In this document: positions 6,504 through 13,406 of the stretch, in pieces | How positions within the stretch are numbered: position 1 is the stretch's first letter | How the letters are laid out: each line of letters begins with the position of its first letter | Assembly (NCBI GenBank): GCA_903930805.1 | Contig: CAIYZZ010000057.1 | Location: 1 to 15,127, forward strand | Direction of reading: 5' to 3' | Length of the DNA: 15,127 nt | Source of the DNA: an uncultured Rhodocyclaceae bacterium | GTDB taxonomy: Bacteria; Pseudomonadota; Gammaproteobacteria; Burkholderiales; Rhodocyclaceae | Made by a program: the position numbers and the translations under genes | Notes under the pieces: model-generated | The model's input: the letters and a program-made list of their open reading frames with translations, nothing else | What the model was told of the DNA's origin: nothing | Databases searched by the model: none

Positions 6504-7879
6504 CAGGACTCCTTCAGCGAACTGTTAAGGCGCATCAACATGGGTTTCAGAAGATACTGCATGAACGTCCGTTCGCCGGTGATGATCACCACCTCGGCCG
6601 GCATGCCGGGCTGGATGATTCGCGTCCCCAGCGTCTTCATGCCTTCAGCAGTGACGCTGACGCGCGAAAGGTAATAAGGTGGCATGTTCGGATTGTTGCT
6701 CGGCATCAGGTCGGCCGAAACGGAGTCCACATGTCCTTTGAGGATCAGACTAGGATCGTTGGCGAAGGCATGCAGCTGGATATCGGTCGGCAATCCGGCG
6801 TGAACCCGGTCAATGAATTGGGATGGGACCATCATTTCGAGAATAAGGGCTTCACCCTTCGGGACGATGTCCATCAGGCGCCCACCGGGCGGAATTACGC
6901 CGCCGATTGAGTGCGTTGCCAGGCCAACTACTGAACCATCGACCGGCGCACGAATGATGCTCCGTTCGAAATCTTCCTGAGCGGCGCGTAGGCGATTTGC
7001 AGCGACCAGCGCTTCACGTTTAACGTCGGCGAGCTGGCTTTCAACTTCCTTTTGAAAGTCGCGATGGCGCTGGATAAGGCGCTGCTTGGCTTCGATCGAC
7101 ATGCTCTGCGCACGTAAAACATTCGACTGTAACTCGCTGACAGTAGCACTCAGATCCGCGGACAGGCGTTCTTCATCAAACCAGCGGTTACGTGGCAGGT
7201 AGCCTTCCTTTGCCAGTTCGCGGGTTCCCACCAGTTGCTCGGTAACAAAATTCAGCTGCGCGCGCTTGCCCTGCAACTGGGCTTCCAAGCCAATGACCTG
7301 CTGTTGTGCGGTCCGCTCGGCTTGTGCCAGGAGAGAAAGCTCGCCCTGCAAAGCAGCCCGTCGGGTGAGAAAAAGGCGTTGCTGCGCGCTCATGTAGTTT
7401 GCCGCAACCGGATCATCTTTGGCAGCCACCAGTGCCGGGGAAAACCCGAATGTTGTCGAGCCCACTGCTTCGGCCTCGAGGCGATCTGCCTGAGCCTGTA
7501 GCGAATAAAATTGTTGCTTGGCGGCGTCAAAATTGGCCTTCACCGTAGTGTCGTCGAGGCTGACCAGCGGGTCGCCTGCTTTGACTTCCTGAGCCTCCTT
7601 GACGTGGATGGTGCGCACGATGCCGCCGGTCAGGTGCTGTATGGTTTTTCGCTGAGAGGCGACCGTGAAGGTGCCGGAGGCCGGAACGCCTTCATTCAGT
7701 GGTGCCGCAATTGACCAAAGCATGAAGGCGACAAAACCGATTAAAAGGAAGGCACTTCCCAATCTAAGTGGGCTGCGGGAGTCGGCCATTTTCTCGGCAA
7801 CGACGACCAGCTCAGCATCTTCAATTGCTTTGTCGTCAGGCAGGGCGCTCTTGGCGCGTTGAATCAAGTTGGGCAGCAT
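6503..7879 (-). CDS. HlyD/PrtE-family periplasmic adaptor of a type I secretion system
   Basis: 458 residues. A short cytoplasmic N-terminus precedes one membrane helix (about 41-62, FLLIGFVAFMLWSIAAPL). Then follow the first lipoyl half-motif (GTFTVASQRKTIQHLTGGIVRTIHVKEAQEVKAGDPLVSLDD), a long coiled-coil section (about 115-300, rich in A, Q, L, E, R), the second lipoyl half (SIIRAPVDGSVVGLATHSIGGVIPPGGRLMDIVP) and a beta-barrel C-terminus ending GERTFMQYLLKPM. This is the domain order of the type I membrane fusion protein. It links the inner-membrane ABC exporter to the TolC-type channel. It starts 34 bases after the ABC gene stop, with a GAAGG site before the ATG, and overlaps the channel gene by one base. 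Confidence 0.94.
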   Translation of the reverse strand: MLPNLIQRAKSALPDDKAIEDAELVVVAEKMADSRSPLRLGSAFLLIGFVAFMLWSIAAPLNEGVPASGTFTVASQRKTIQHLTGGIVRTIHVKEAQEVKAGDPLVSLDDTTVKANFDAAKQQFYSLQAQADRLEAEAVGSTTFGFSPALVAAKDDPVAANYMSAQQRLFLTRRAALQGELSLLAQAERTAQQQVIGLEAQLQGKRAQLNFVTEQLVGTRELAKEGYLPRNRWFDEERLSADLSATVSELQSNVLRAQSMSIEAKQRLIQRHRDFQKEVESQLADVKREALVAANRLRAAQEDFERSIIRAPVDGSVVGLATHSIGGVIPPGGRLMDIVPKGEALILEMMVPSQFIDRVHAGLPTDIQLHAFANDPSLILKGHVDSVSADLMPSNNPNMPPYYLSRVSVTAEGMKTLGTRIIQPGMPAEVVIITGERTFMQYLLKPMLMRLNSSLKES

Positions 7880-7913
7880 GGGTCAGCCTTCATTCAGTCT
7901 GGGTTAATCGAGG

Positions 7914-9638
7914 TCAGGCGCGAGCCGATGCGGGAGCGACCGGTACGCCAGGGCGTGCGGCCTTGGCCATGGCGGTGAGCACGTCGTCGCGTGGGCCGAA
8001 GGCGGCCACCTGGCCTTCGCGCAAGAGCAGTATCTTGTCGACCGCTGAAATGATGCTGGTCCGGTGCGTGATCAGCACGACCGTGCAGCCTTCCGCTTTG
8101 AGCGCCTGAACTGCCTGTACCAGTGCTATTTCTCCAGCGTCGTCGAGGCTGGCATTGGGCTCATCGAGCACGATCAGAGCCGGATGGCCGTAGAGTGCAC
8201 GCGCCAGCGCGATGCGCTGGCGCTGTCCGCCGGAGAGGAAGCCGCCGGAAACACCGATTGCCGTGTTATAGCCCTGCGGGAAATGCAGGATCATGTCATG
8301 GACGCCGGCCTGCCGTGCGGCGGTGATGATCTTTTCGTGATCCAGTTCGCCAAAACGGGCAATGTTTTCGGCAATCGTCCCCTCAAACAGCTCGACGTCC
8401 TGTGGCAGGTAGCCGATATGTGGCCCCAGTTCAAGTTTGTCCCAGGTAAATATGTCGACGCCATCAAGGCGTACTTTGCCCGAAAGCGCCGGCCAGATCC
8501 CGACCAGCAGGCGTGCCAGCGTCGACTTGCCGGCCGCGCTCGGGCCGATGACGGCAACGGCTTCACCCGGCTCTAGCGAAAAAGTAACGCCTTTGAGAAT
8601 GGCGACATTGGTGCCCGGAGCTGCGGCCATGACCGCCTCGACCGAGAGATACCCTTCCGGCGCAGGCAGCGACATGCTTTCCTTGCTCGCGGGGAATTGC
8701 CCCAGCATTTTTTCCAGCCGGTCAAAAGCGCCGCGTGCGGAGATCAGTTGCTTCCATGAGCCAATCAGCAGTTCCACCGGTGCCAGGGTGCGGCCCATCA
8801 GAATGGAGCCGGCGATCATTCCACCGGGTGTCATTTTGCCATCTATCACGAGCAGCGCACCGAGGCCGAGAATCAACGACTGCTGCGACATTCGAATGAA
8901 CTTGCTGACGGCAGTGATTGAACCGGCACGGTCGCTGGCTATCGACTGCATGGCCAGGAGTTTTTTGTAGCGGTCATACCAGCGCTGGCGCAGATGGTCG
9001 ATCATGCCCATGGCCTGAATCACCTCGGCATTGCGCAGGTTGTTGGTCGCGTAGTTGTTTGAAACGATAGCCGCCTGGTTGGCTTGGGTCAGCGGTCCCT
9101 TGGTTGCCCATTCGTTGACCAGGGTGAGGCTGATCAGCACTACCGCGCCGCCCACAGAAAACCAGCCAATGACTGGATGCAGTATGAACATGACTACCAG
9201 GTAGATCGGAAACCACGGGGCATCGAAAAAGGCAAACAGGCCATTGCCAGTAATGAACTGGCGGACGTTGGTTAGATCGGAAAGTGCCTGGCCTGCGTTG
9301 GCGCCGACGCTGCGCAGATTGGTTTCAAAGGCGGCATTGAACACACGGGTGTTCAATGCCGCATCAAAGCGGGCGCCAACCCGGACGAGGGTGCGCGAAC
9401 GTACCCATTCAAGACCGGACAACAAGGCGAACAGACCGAGGGTAACCAGCGTCAGCATCAGCAGAGTCATGCTGCTACGACTGGCCAACACGCGGTCATA
9501 AGTTTGCAGCATGTAGAGGGTCGGAGTCAGCATCAGCAAGTTGATGACGAAACTGAAAGCGCCGATCAGATAGAAGGGGCGCCGAAGCTCCCAAATGGCG
9601 ACCGTGACTTCCGAGCGACTAAAAAAATTGTTTTTCAT
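7914..9638 (-). CDS. PrtD/HlyB-type ABC exporter (fused permease and ATPase) of a type I secretion system
   Basis: 574 residues from the ATG at 9638. The N-terminal ~310 residues are a six-helix export domain (for example AFSFVINLLMLTPTLYMLQTYDRVL and PIYLVVMFILHPVIGWFSV). The ATPase domain has Walker A GPSAAGKST (365-373), signature LSGGQ (468-472), Walker B ALIVLDEP (487-494) and the H-loop histidine H525. No C39 peptidase-like domain precedes the permease, so this is the PrtD subgroup, which exports RTX proteases, lipases, S-layer proteins and similar C-terminally tagged proteins. The frame stays open to a GTG at 9770, but that extension lacks family resemblance and would overlap the promoter-like elements; MKNNFFSRSEV at 9638 is the typical start. 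Its Shine-Dalgarno is weak and a small hairpin (9650-9664) sits just upstream. Confidence 0.93.
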   Translation of the reverse strand: MKNNFFSRSEVTVAIWELRRPFYLIGAFSFVINLLMLTPTLYMLQTYDRVLASRSSMTLLMLTLVTLGLFALLSGLEWVRSRTLVRVGARFDAALNTRVFNAAFETNLRSVGANAGQALSDLTNVRQFITGNGLFAFFDAPWFPIYLVVMFILHPVIGWFSVGGAVVLISLTLVNEWATKGPLTQANQAAIVSNNYATNNLRNAEVIQAMGMIDHLRQRWYDRYKKLLAMQSIASDRAGSITAVSKFIRMSQQSLILGLGALLVIDGKMTPGGMIAGSILMGRTLAPVELLIGSWKQLISARGAFDRLEKMLGQFPASKESMSLPAPEGYLSVEAVMAAAPGTNVAILKGVTFSLEPGEAVAVIGPSAAGKSTLARLLVGIWPALSGKVRLDGVDIFTWDKLELGPHIGYLPQDVELFEGTIAENIARFGELDHEKIITAARQAGVHDMILHFPQGYNTAIGVSGGFLSGGQRQRIALARALYGHPALIVLDEPNASLDDAGEIALVQAVQALKAEGCTVVLITHRTSIISAVDKILLLREGQVAAFGPRDDVLTAMAKAARPGVPVAPASARA

Positions 9639-9649
9639 CTTGATCTGTG

Positions 9650-9664
9650 GCCGGTTACGCCGGC
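9650..9664 (-). promoter_or_regulatory. Small hairpin before the ABC exporter start
   Basis: GCCGG-TTACG-CCGGC (plus-strand reading), 11 bases before the ATG. In the mRNA it would sit directly over the weak ribosome-binding region. A role in limiting translation is inference. Confidence 0.3.
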
Positions 9665-9756
9665 ATCCATGGTAGTGGCTTGATGCAAATGGGGGGCAAA
9701 CCTCGAAACTGCAGCCCGCCTGCGCTTCGTGAAGTATCTGGCGCACCGGCAGGATG

Positions 9757-9774
9757 CGGCGTGATGTCACGCCG
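9757..9774 (-). promoter_or_regulatory. Perfect 18-base inverted repeat at the predicted transcription start of the secretion operon
   Basis: CGGCGTGA-TG-TCACGCCG: eight-base arms with two central bases and no mismatch. It begins 7 bases downstream of the TACAAT hexamer, that is at or just after the expected start site. This position suits a repressor operator or a 5' hairpin. No cognate regulator is identifiable in the window. Confidence 0.5.
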
Positions 9775-9780
9775 GGGCGG

Positions 9781-9810
9781 ATTGTACAGCGGTTTTTCAG
9801 CGTTTGTGAC
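9781..9810 (-). promoter_or_regulatory. Candidate promoter of the secretion operon
   Basis: On the minus strand TACAAT (9786-9781) is preceded, with an 18-base spacer, by GTCACA (9810-9805), matching consensus at 5/6 and 4/6. It lies about 143 bases before the ABC exporter ATG. No terminator is seen after the cyclase gene, so this would be an internal promoter in a longer operon. Confidence 0.4.
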
Positions 9811-9816
9811 GAAAAA

Positions 9817-9832
9817 TGTGACGATTGTCACT
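9817..9832 (-). promoter_or_regulatory. CRP-like binding site upstream of the secretion operon
   Basis: On the plus strand TGTGA-CGATTG-TCACT, one base away from the enterobacterial CRP consensus TGTGA-N6-TCACA. A further TGTGA half-site lies at 9805-9809, 12 bases away. The site centre (9824.5) is about 50 bases upstream of the start site expected from the TACAAT hexamer, which is neither of the classical -41.5 or -61.5 positions, so the promoter placement or the site may be off. The gene before it encodes an adenylate cyclase, which makes a cAMP-responsive site attractive. Confidence 0.45.
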
Positions 9833-9882
9833 TGCCTTTATTGCTCTGATGTGATAATCGGATGCGGTAATGTTGTCGGTGC

Positions 9883-11736
9883 CTAATCGGGCCGTACCGT
9901 AAATACTTCAATCGTCGTCTTCGTTCCGCGTAGCGTGATTTCCCCAAGCGAGACGGTCTCGTGTTGTACCAATTTACGGTGGGCGGCGGCACCGATCACC
10001 AACTGCGTCGGCAGATCGCGCGCCGCTGCTTCGAGCCGCGACGCAAAATTGATGCAGTCGCCAACCGCAGTGTAGGTACTACGGAAGGGGGTGCCCAAGT
10101 CACCGACCAGCGCGTTACCGCTTTCGATACCGATACGAACGCGTATGGGCGCAACCCCGTGCCGCTGACGACTGGCATTGAGCGCGCCAACTTCCGCCAG
10201 AATGTCCAGCGCCGCACTGACTGCCCGGTCAGCTTGATCGGGGCAGGGAAGCGGCGCCCCCCAGAAGGCCACCAGCCCGTCACCGCTGTATTTGTCCAGC
10301 GTGCCGTGCCAGTCCAGTACGGGGCGGGTCAGGCAAGCCAGAAAATCCTTAGTCAGGGCGGCAGCTTTCTCGAGTGACAGAGACGAGGTGGTACGGGTGT
10401 AGTCTTCCATGTCAGCAATCAGCACAGTGACCTCGCGCAGTGTCGGGATCAAACTGTGTGTCAGCCCCAAGCGAAGGATCTCGTCGAGTACCGGCTTGGC
10501 GACGTAATGAGAAAACGTGGTGAGCAAGCGTCGACTTCTGTGTTGCGTCTGCCACCACTCATGAGGAATGGCGACCAAAAGCAGGAAAAAGTAAGCCCAG
10601 AGCGGTGCCGTTACCGACCACTCCGCTTGCCGCGCGATCCCGGCAAATGCCAGGCATAGCCATCCGATAACCATTCCGACCAGCAGCAACACTCCCCACC
10701 AGGCGGGCAGCCTGGCGATACAGATTACGGCTAGGGCAATGCTCAGGAGGTACCATGCCAGCAACCAGGGGCGTCCCGACCAGGGGGCTTGGGCTTTTCC
10801 TTCGGCAAGGTCCAGCAAGCCGGAGAGGCTGGCTGCATGAACCATGATGCCGGCACTAAGGGGTGCCAGCGGCGTACTTACACGGTCACCAACGCCGAGC
10901 GATGACGAGCCGACCAGCACATAACGCCCGGCAATCAGCACATGTGGCGCGCGCGCGCGCAGCACCTCGGCTGCGGGAATGACGGTGTAGGCAGCTAGTG
11001 AGCGTGTATAAGGAATCCGCCACAGGCCGTTTGCATTTATCGGAAGTACCGGAACGTGCTGGGTAGTGGGCGCATTGCCGCGTGCCCCATTTTCAGCACA
11101 GGCGAGCAGCGCGTTTGCCAGATGCGGGTAATCCTGCCCTGCGTAGCGTGTGCGTGCCGGCGTGTGGCGCAGCACGCCGTCGGCATCTGGCAGATAGCCG
11201 ATGTTCCCGATGCAGCGCGCTCCAGCTAATCCGGCGTGGTTGGCAATATAACCGTAGGCATTCAGCGCACCAGAATTAGCCTGGGGTGTCAGGGCGCCGG
11301 CGATTGTGCCTTGGCGAATTGCTGGGGTGCGCGGTGTGTAGTCGAAAATCTGTGCCAGATTCAGCGGTGCATGTATCCCCAGCGCAGCCAGCCGGGCATC
11401 GCCATCGACATCTCCGGGCTCGGGAAAAACAATATCCAGCGCAAGGGCTCGCGCACCATAGGTGCCGAGCAAAATCTCCACAAGGTCGGCCACCCGGTGG
11501 CGAGGCCAGGGCCAGGGACCGATATCTTTCAGCGTGGCCTCGTCGATGTCAATGACGACCAGCCGATCTTCGGACTGCGGGTTCGCTGTGAACTGGATGA
11601 AGGTGTCGCGCAGACCTTCGTCGACGCGGGTAACGAATTCTGGGCGCTGCCATTCAAGAAAAATCGCCAGCGCACAGGCCAGAATGCCTATGCCGGTACG
11701 TATTGCCGCTATTGCCGGGAAGTTTTTTGGCATCAT
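9883..11736 (-). CDS. Membrane-bound class III adenylate cyclase with CHASE2 sensor domain
   Basis: 617 residues. An N-terminal helix (about 13-30) precedes a large extracytoplasmic CHASE2 domain (about 35-315; VVIDIDEATLKDIGPWPWPRHRVADLV and ALDIVFPEP are its hallmarks). Three membrane helices follow (about 323-341, 344-365, 374-392), then a cytoplasmic cyclase domain (about 430-610). Catalytic residues look complete: metal-binding D442 (LIADMEDYT) and D486 (KYSGDG), adenine-selecting K482, and transition-state N563 and R567 in GDCINFASRLE. The second specificity position, Asp in class IIIa enzymes, is T556 (TYTAVGD), the class IIIb form known from bicarbonate-responsive cyclases. It should convert ATP to cAMP in response to a periplasmic signal of unknown nature. 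The frame also has a TTG one codon earlier (11739); I prefer ATG at 11736 or 11733. It starts about 23 bases after the glycosyltransferase stop, so they share a transcript. Confidence 0.9.
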   Translation of the reverse strand: MMPKNFPAIAAIRTGIGILACALAIFLEWQRPEFVTRVDEGLRDTFIQFTANPQSEDRLVVIDIDEATLKDIGPWPWPRHRVADLVEILLGTYGARALALDIVFPEPGDVDGDARLAALGIHAPLNLAQIFDYTPRTPAIRQGTIAGALTPQANSGALNAYGYIANHAGLAGARCIGNIGYLPDADGVLRHTPARTRYAGQDYPHLANALLACAENGARGNAPTTQHVPVLPINANGLWRIPYTRSLAAYTVIPAAEVLRARAPHVLIAGRYVLVGSSSLGVGDRVSTPLAPLSAGIMVHAASLSGLLDLAEGKAQAPWSGRPWLLAWYLLSIALAVICIARLPAWWGVLLLVGMVIGWLCLAFAGIARQAEWSVTAPLWAYFFLLLVAIPHEWWQTQHRSRRLLTTFSHYVAKPVLDEILRLGLTHSLIPTLREVTVLIADMEDYTRTTSSLSLEKAAALTKDFLACLTRPVLDWHGTLDKYSGDGLVAFWGAPLPCPDQADRAVSAALDILAEVGALNASRQRHGVAPIRVRIGIESGNALVGDLGTPFRSTYTAVGDCINFASRLEAAARDLPTQLVIGAAAHRKLVQHETVSLGEITLRGTKTTIEVFTVRPD

Positions 11737-11759
11737 CAACAGTGTGGGCTTACTCTGCG

Positions 11760-12908
11760 TCAGTGCCGGTCTGGCGCCGCGAGTGCCCCTTCCGGAAGCA
11801 AGTCATCGTACAAGCGGCGATAGGCCGTACCAACCACCGCCGGTGTGAAGTGTTGCTGCCAGCGCCCCCTCGCGCCCTGGCCCAACCGTGCGCAAAGCAC
11901 ATCGTCGCTGGCCAGCAGATTCATCGCTCGAGCCAACGCCTCCGGATCGGCGGGCGGAATTGTCAGACCCGTTTCGTTGTGCCGGTTAATCCAGGTGGTG
12001 CCGGTACCGATCTCGCAGCAGATCAGCGGTTTTGAAGCACGGGCACCCTCCAGCAGGGTGATGCCGAAAGCTTCTGAGCGCAGGTGTGATGGAAAAACAA
12101 CCCCAAGACACAGAGATAGCAGCGAAAATTTGTCGTCATCCGGCAGCGCGCCGAGAAAATGTACGTTGTCTAGGCCGTCTTGTGCCACCACTTGGCGCAG
12201 CTGTTCGCCTTCCGGACCATCGCCCACAATGACAATATTTGCTTTCACCTGGCGGGCCGCAGCGATCAGAAAATCCAGTCCCTTGTAATATCGCAATACG
12301 CCAACAAAGAGGAAAAAATCGCGGCCAAATTGCGCTTCCCAGCGGGATATCGATGCCGCTGGTGGAGTCGGTGCATCCCCTAGGCAGTGAGGGATGCAAC
12401 TAAGCTTACTCGTGTACTCACGCAGAATTTCGCTGTGTACGGCGTAGTTCGGCGACGAGGCGACAATATGTGATGCGGTACCCAGCAGATAGCGCCGCAG
12501 TGGTGCATAAAGCTGTCCAAGACCCTTCTGGCGAACAATGTCGGAAACATAGGTCACCACCACCGGCTGATTGTGGCTGCGAATGAAGGGCAGAAGCATG
12601 TCGGCGAAGGGCCATGGGTAGTGAATCTGGATGATGTCGCACTGATCGGCTGCGGCGCGGCAACGCCTCAACGCCGCCCAGGCACCAAAGTCACAGGAAG
12701 CAACTTCCAGCCAGGAGCGGGCACGCACCAGCTTCCCTTCGGGGAGATCCATGAAAGCGGGTTCGGGCTGGCGAGCCAGCGCGAAGATTGTATTGTCAAC
12801 ATCGAACGGCTGGGTCGCCAGGCACAATTGGCGGATCGACTCCTGCAAGCCGCCCTGGGTTTCGGGGAAATAGGTGCGGTAAATGTGCAGGACACGAAGT
12901 TTTTTCAC
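11760..12908 (-). CDS. GT4-family glycosyltransferase (GT-B fold)
   Basis: 382 residues starting at GTG with GGGGGAG a few bases upstream. The N-terminal domain begins KKLRVLHIYRTYFPETQGGLQESI, with the glycine-rich acceptor loop of GT4 enzymes. The C-terminal domain has FFLFVGVLRYYKGLDFLIAAA, NIVIVGDGPEGEQL and the EX7E motif E279-AFGITLL-E287, which binds the nucleotide-sugar donor. Such enzymes add hexose, rhamnose or mannose to lipopolysaccharide, exopolysaccharide or glycoprotein precursors at the cytoplasmic face of the membrane. No other polysaccharide genes are in view; the downstream partner is the CHASE2 cyclase, so its product may be a surface glycan regulated with, or sensed by, that cyclase. 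Donor and acceptor cannot be told. Confidence 0.9.
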   Translation of the reverse strand: MKKLRVLHIYRTYFPETQGGLQESIRQLCLATQPFDVDNTIFALARQPEPAFMDLPEGKLVRARSWLEVASCDFGAWAALRRCRAAADQCDIIQIHYPWPFADMLLPFIRSHNQPVVVTYVSDIVRQKGLGQLYAPLRRYLLGTASHIVASSPNYAVHSEILREYTSKLSCIPHCLGDAPTPPAASISRWEAQFGRDFFLFVGVLRYYKGLDFLIAAARQVKANIVIVGDGPEGEQLRQVVAQDGLDNVHFLGALPDDDKFSLLSLCLGVVFPSHLRSEAFGITLLEGARASKPLICCEIGTGTTWINRHNETGLTIPPADPEALARAMNLLASDDVLCARLGQGARGRWQQHFTPAVVGTAYRRLYDDLLPEGALAAPDRH

Positions 12909-12944
12909 TGTGGCTCCCCCGTTGCATAACGTCCCACTGCGGGA

Positions 12945-12992
12945 ATTGTAGCTGCGAATCGGTGTTGTCGTTTAAACCGTATTCCTTGTCAA
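12945..12992 (-). promoter_or_regulatory. Candidate promoter region of the glycosyltransferase-cyclase unit
   Basis: On the minus strand there is an exact TTGACA (12992-12987) and, nearer the gene, TACAAT (12950-12945). They are 36 bases apart, so they are not one promoter: TTGACA with a 17-base spacer meets only GACAAC, and TACAAT lacks a good -35. The region probably holds the start of this operon, but I cannot say which element is used. TTGACA directly abuts repeat copy C. Confidence 0.3.
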
Positions 12993-12994
12993 GT

Positions 12995-13019
12995 CGCCGT
13001 CCCGCCAGCGCCGACTTTT
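12995..13019 (-). repeat. Dispersed 25-base intergenic repeat, copy C
   Basis: Read on the minus strand it is AAAAGTCG, GCG, CTGGC-G-GGACGGCG, differing from the consensus only at the eleventh position (G for A). In this copy the flanks add an inverted repeat, AAGTCG (12991-12996) with CGACTT (13012-13017). It lies about 87 bases before the glycosyltransferase start, beside a TTGACA. Confidence 0.85.
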
Positions 13020-13332
13020 CGATTTAGCCTGCGCGGGTTGGAAAAAACAACAAGCTTGGGCTAAAAGTGTTGCGATTCTGTCATTCCTGTTGGAGTGAGT
13101 TACTTCGCGCTGGCAAAATGCGGTCATCCTCTAAGCAATTGAGGTGAGGGCAGTCGGGAACAGTGGCCAACCACGTGGAGTCATTGAACCCAAACGAAAC
13201 CCAAGCAAAGGAGTTTTCAAAATAATTGCAGGGTGGCTCCGAGGTAGTCCAGCAACATTCATACCTTCCACGTAAATCAAGTAGTTAGTGTCCATTGTCA
13301 TCCATCAGGATGGCTTGCAATCCAACACAAAA

Positions 13333-13356
13333 GCGGGTATTTTTGCGGGTACCTTT
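13333..13356 (+). repeat. Tandem 12-base repeat upstream of the integrase
   Basis: GCGGGTATTTTT (13333-13344) is followed directly by GCGGGTACCTTT (13345-13356), ten of twelve bases identical. Direct GGGTA repeats of this kind upstream of P4-like integrases are candidates for recombinase arm-binding or core sites. That role is inference. Confidence 0.55.
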
Positions 13357-13358
13357 AA

Positions 13359-13376
13359 GGTGATGTGATCATCACC
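13359..13376 (+). promoter_or_regulatory. Palindrome upstream of the integrase, possible operator
   Basis: GGTGATG-TGAT-CATCACC, seven-base perfect arms, ending 30 bases before the integrase ATG. Its position suits repression of the integrase promoter by the integrase itself or an excisionase. Confidence 0.45.
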
Positions 13377-13406
13377 GAGGTTCCGTAAAAGCTACATTTA
13401 CCTGCC

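Larger units (their letters stand above)
13022..13406. other. Gene-free region upstream of the integrase, with repeats and palindromes
   Basis: I see no convincing coding frame and no tRNA here, and base composition is more AT-rich than in the flanking genes. Visible structures: a 7-base inverted repeat TTTAGCC/GGCTAAA (13023-13029, 13059-13065), CCATC-AG-GATGG (about 13303-13314), a tandem 12-base repeat (13333-13356) and a palindrome (13359-13376). Integrases of this class usually have their attachment site close upstream of or beside the gene, so attL/attP sequence is probably here, but the other end of the element is not in the window to confirm it. Confidence 0.45.

Noticed and set aside
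9639..9770. Longer ABC exporter reading from GTG at 9770 (44 extra residues)
   Set aside because: The extra residues do not resemble the family N-terminus and would overlap the 18-base palindrome; the ATG at 9638 starts with the typical MKNNFFSRSE sequence.
12909..13406. tRNA gene or fragment as integrase target
   Set aside because: I looked for a cloverleaf with a T-loop GTTCRA signature and acceptor pairing on both strands and found none.
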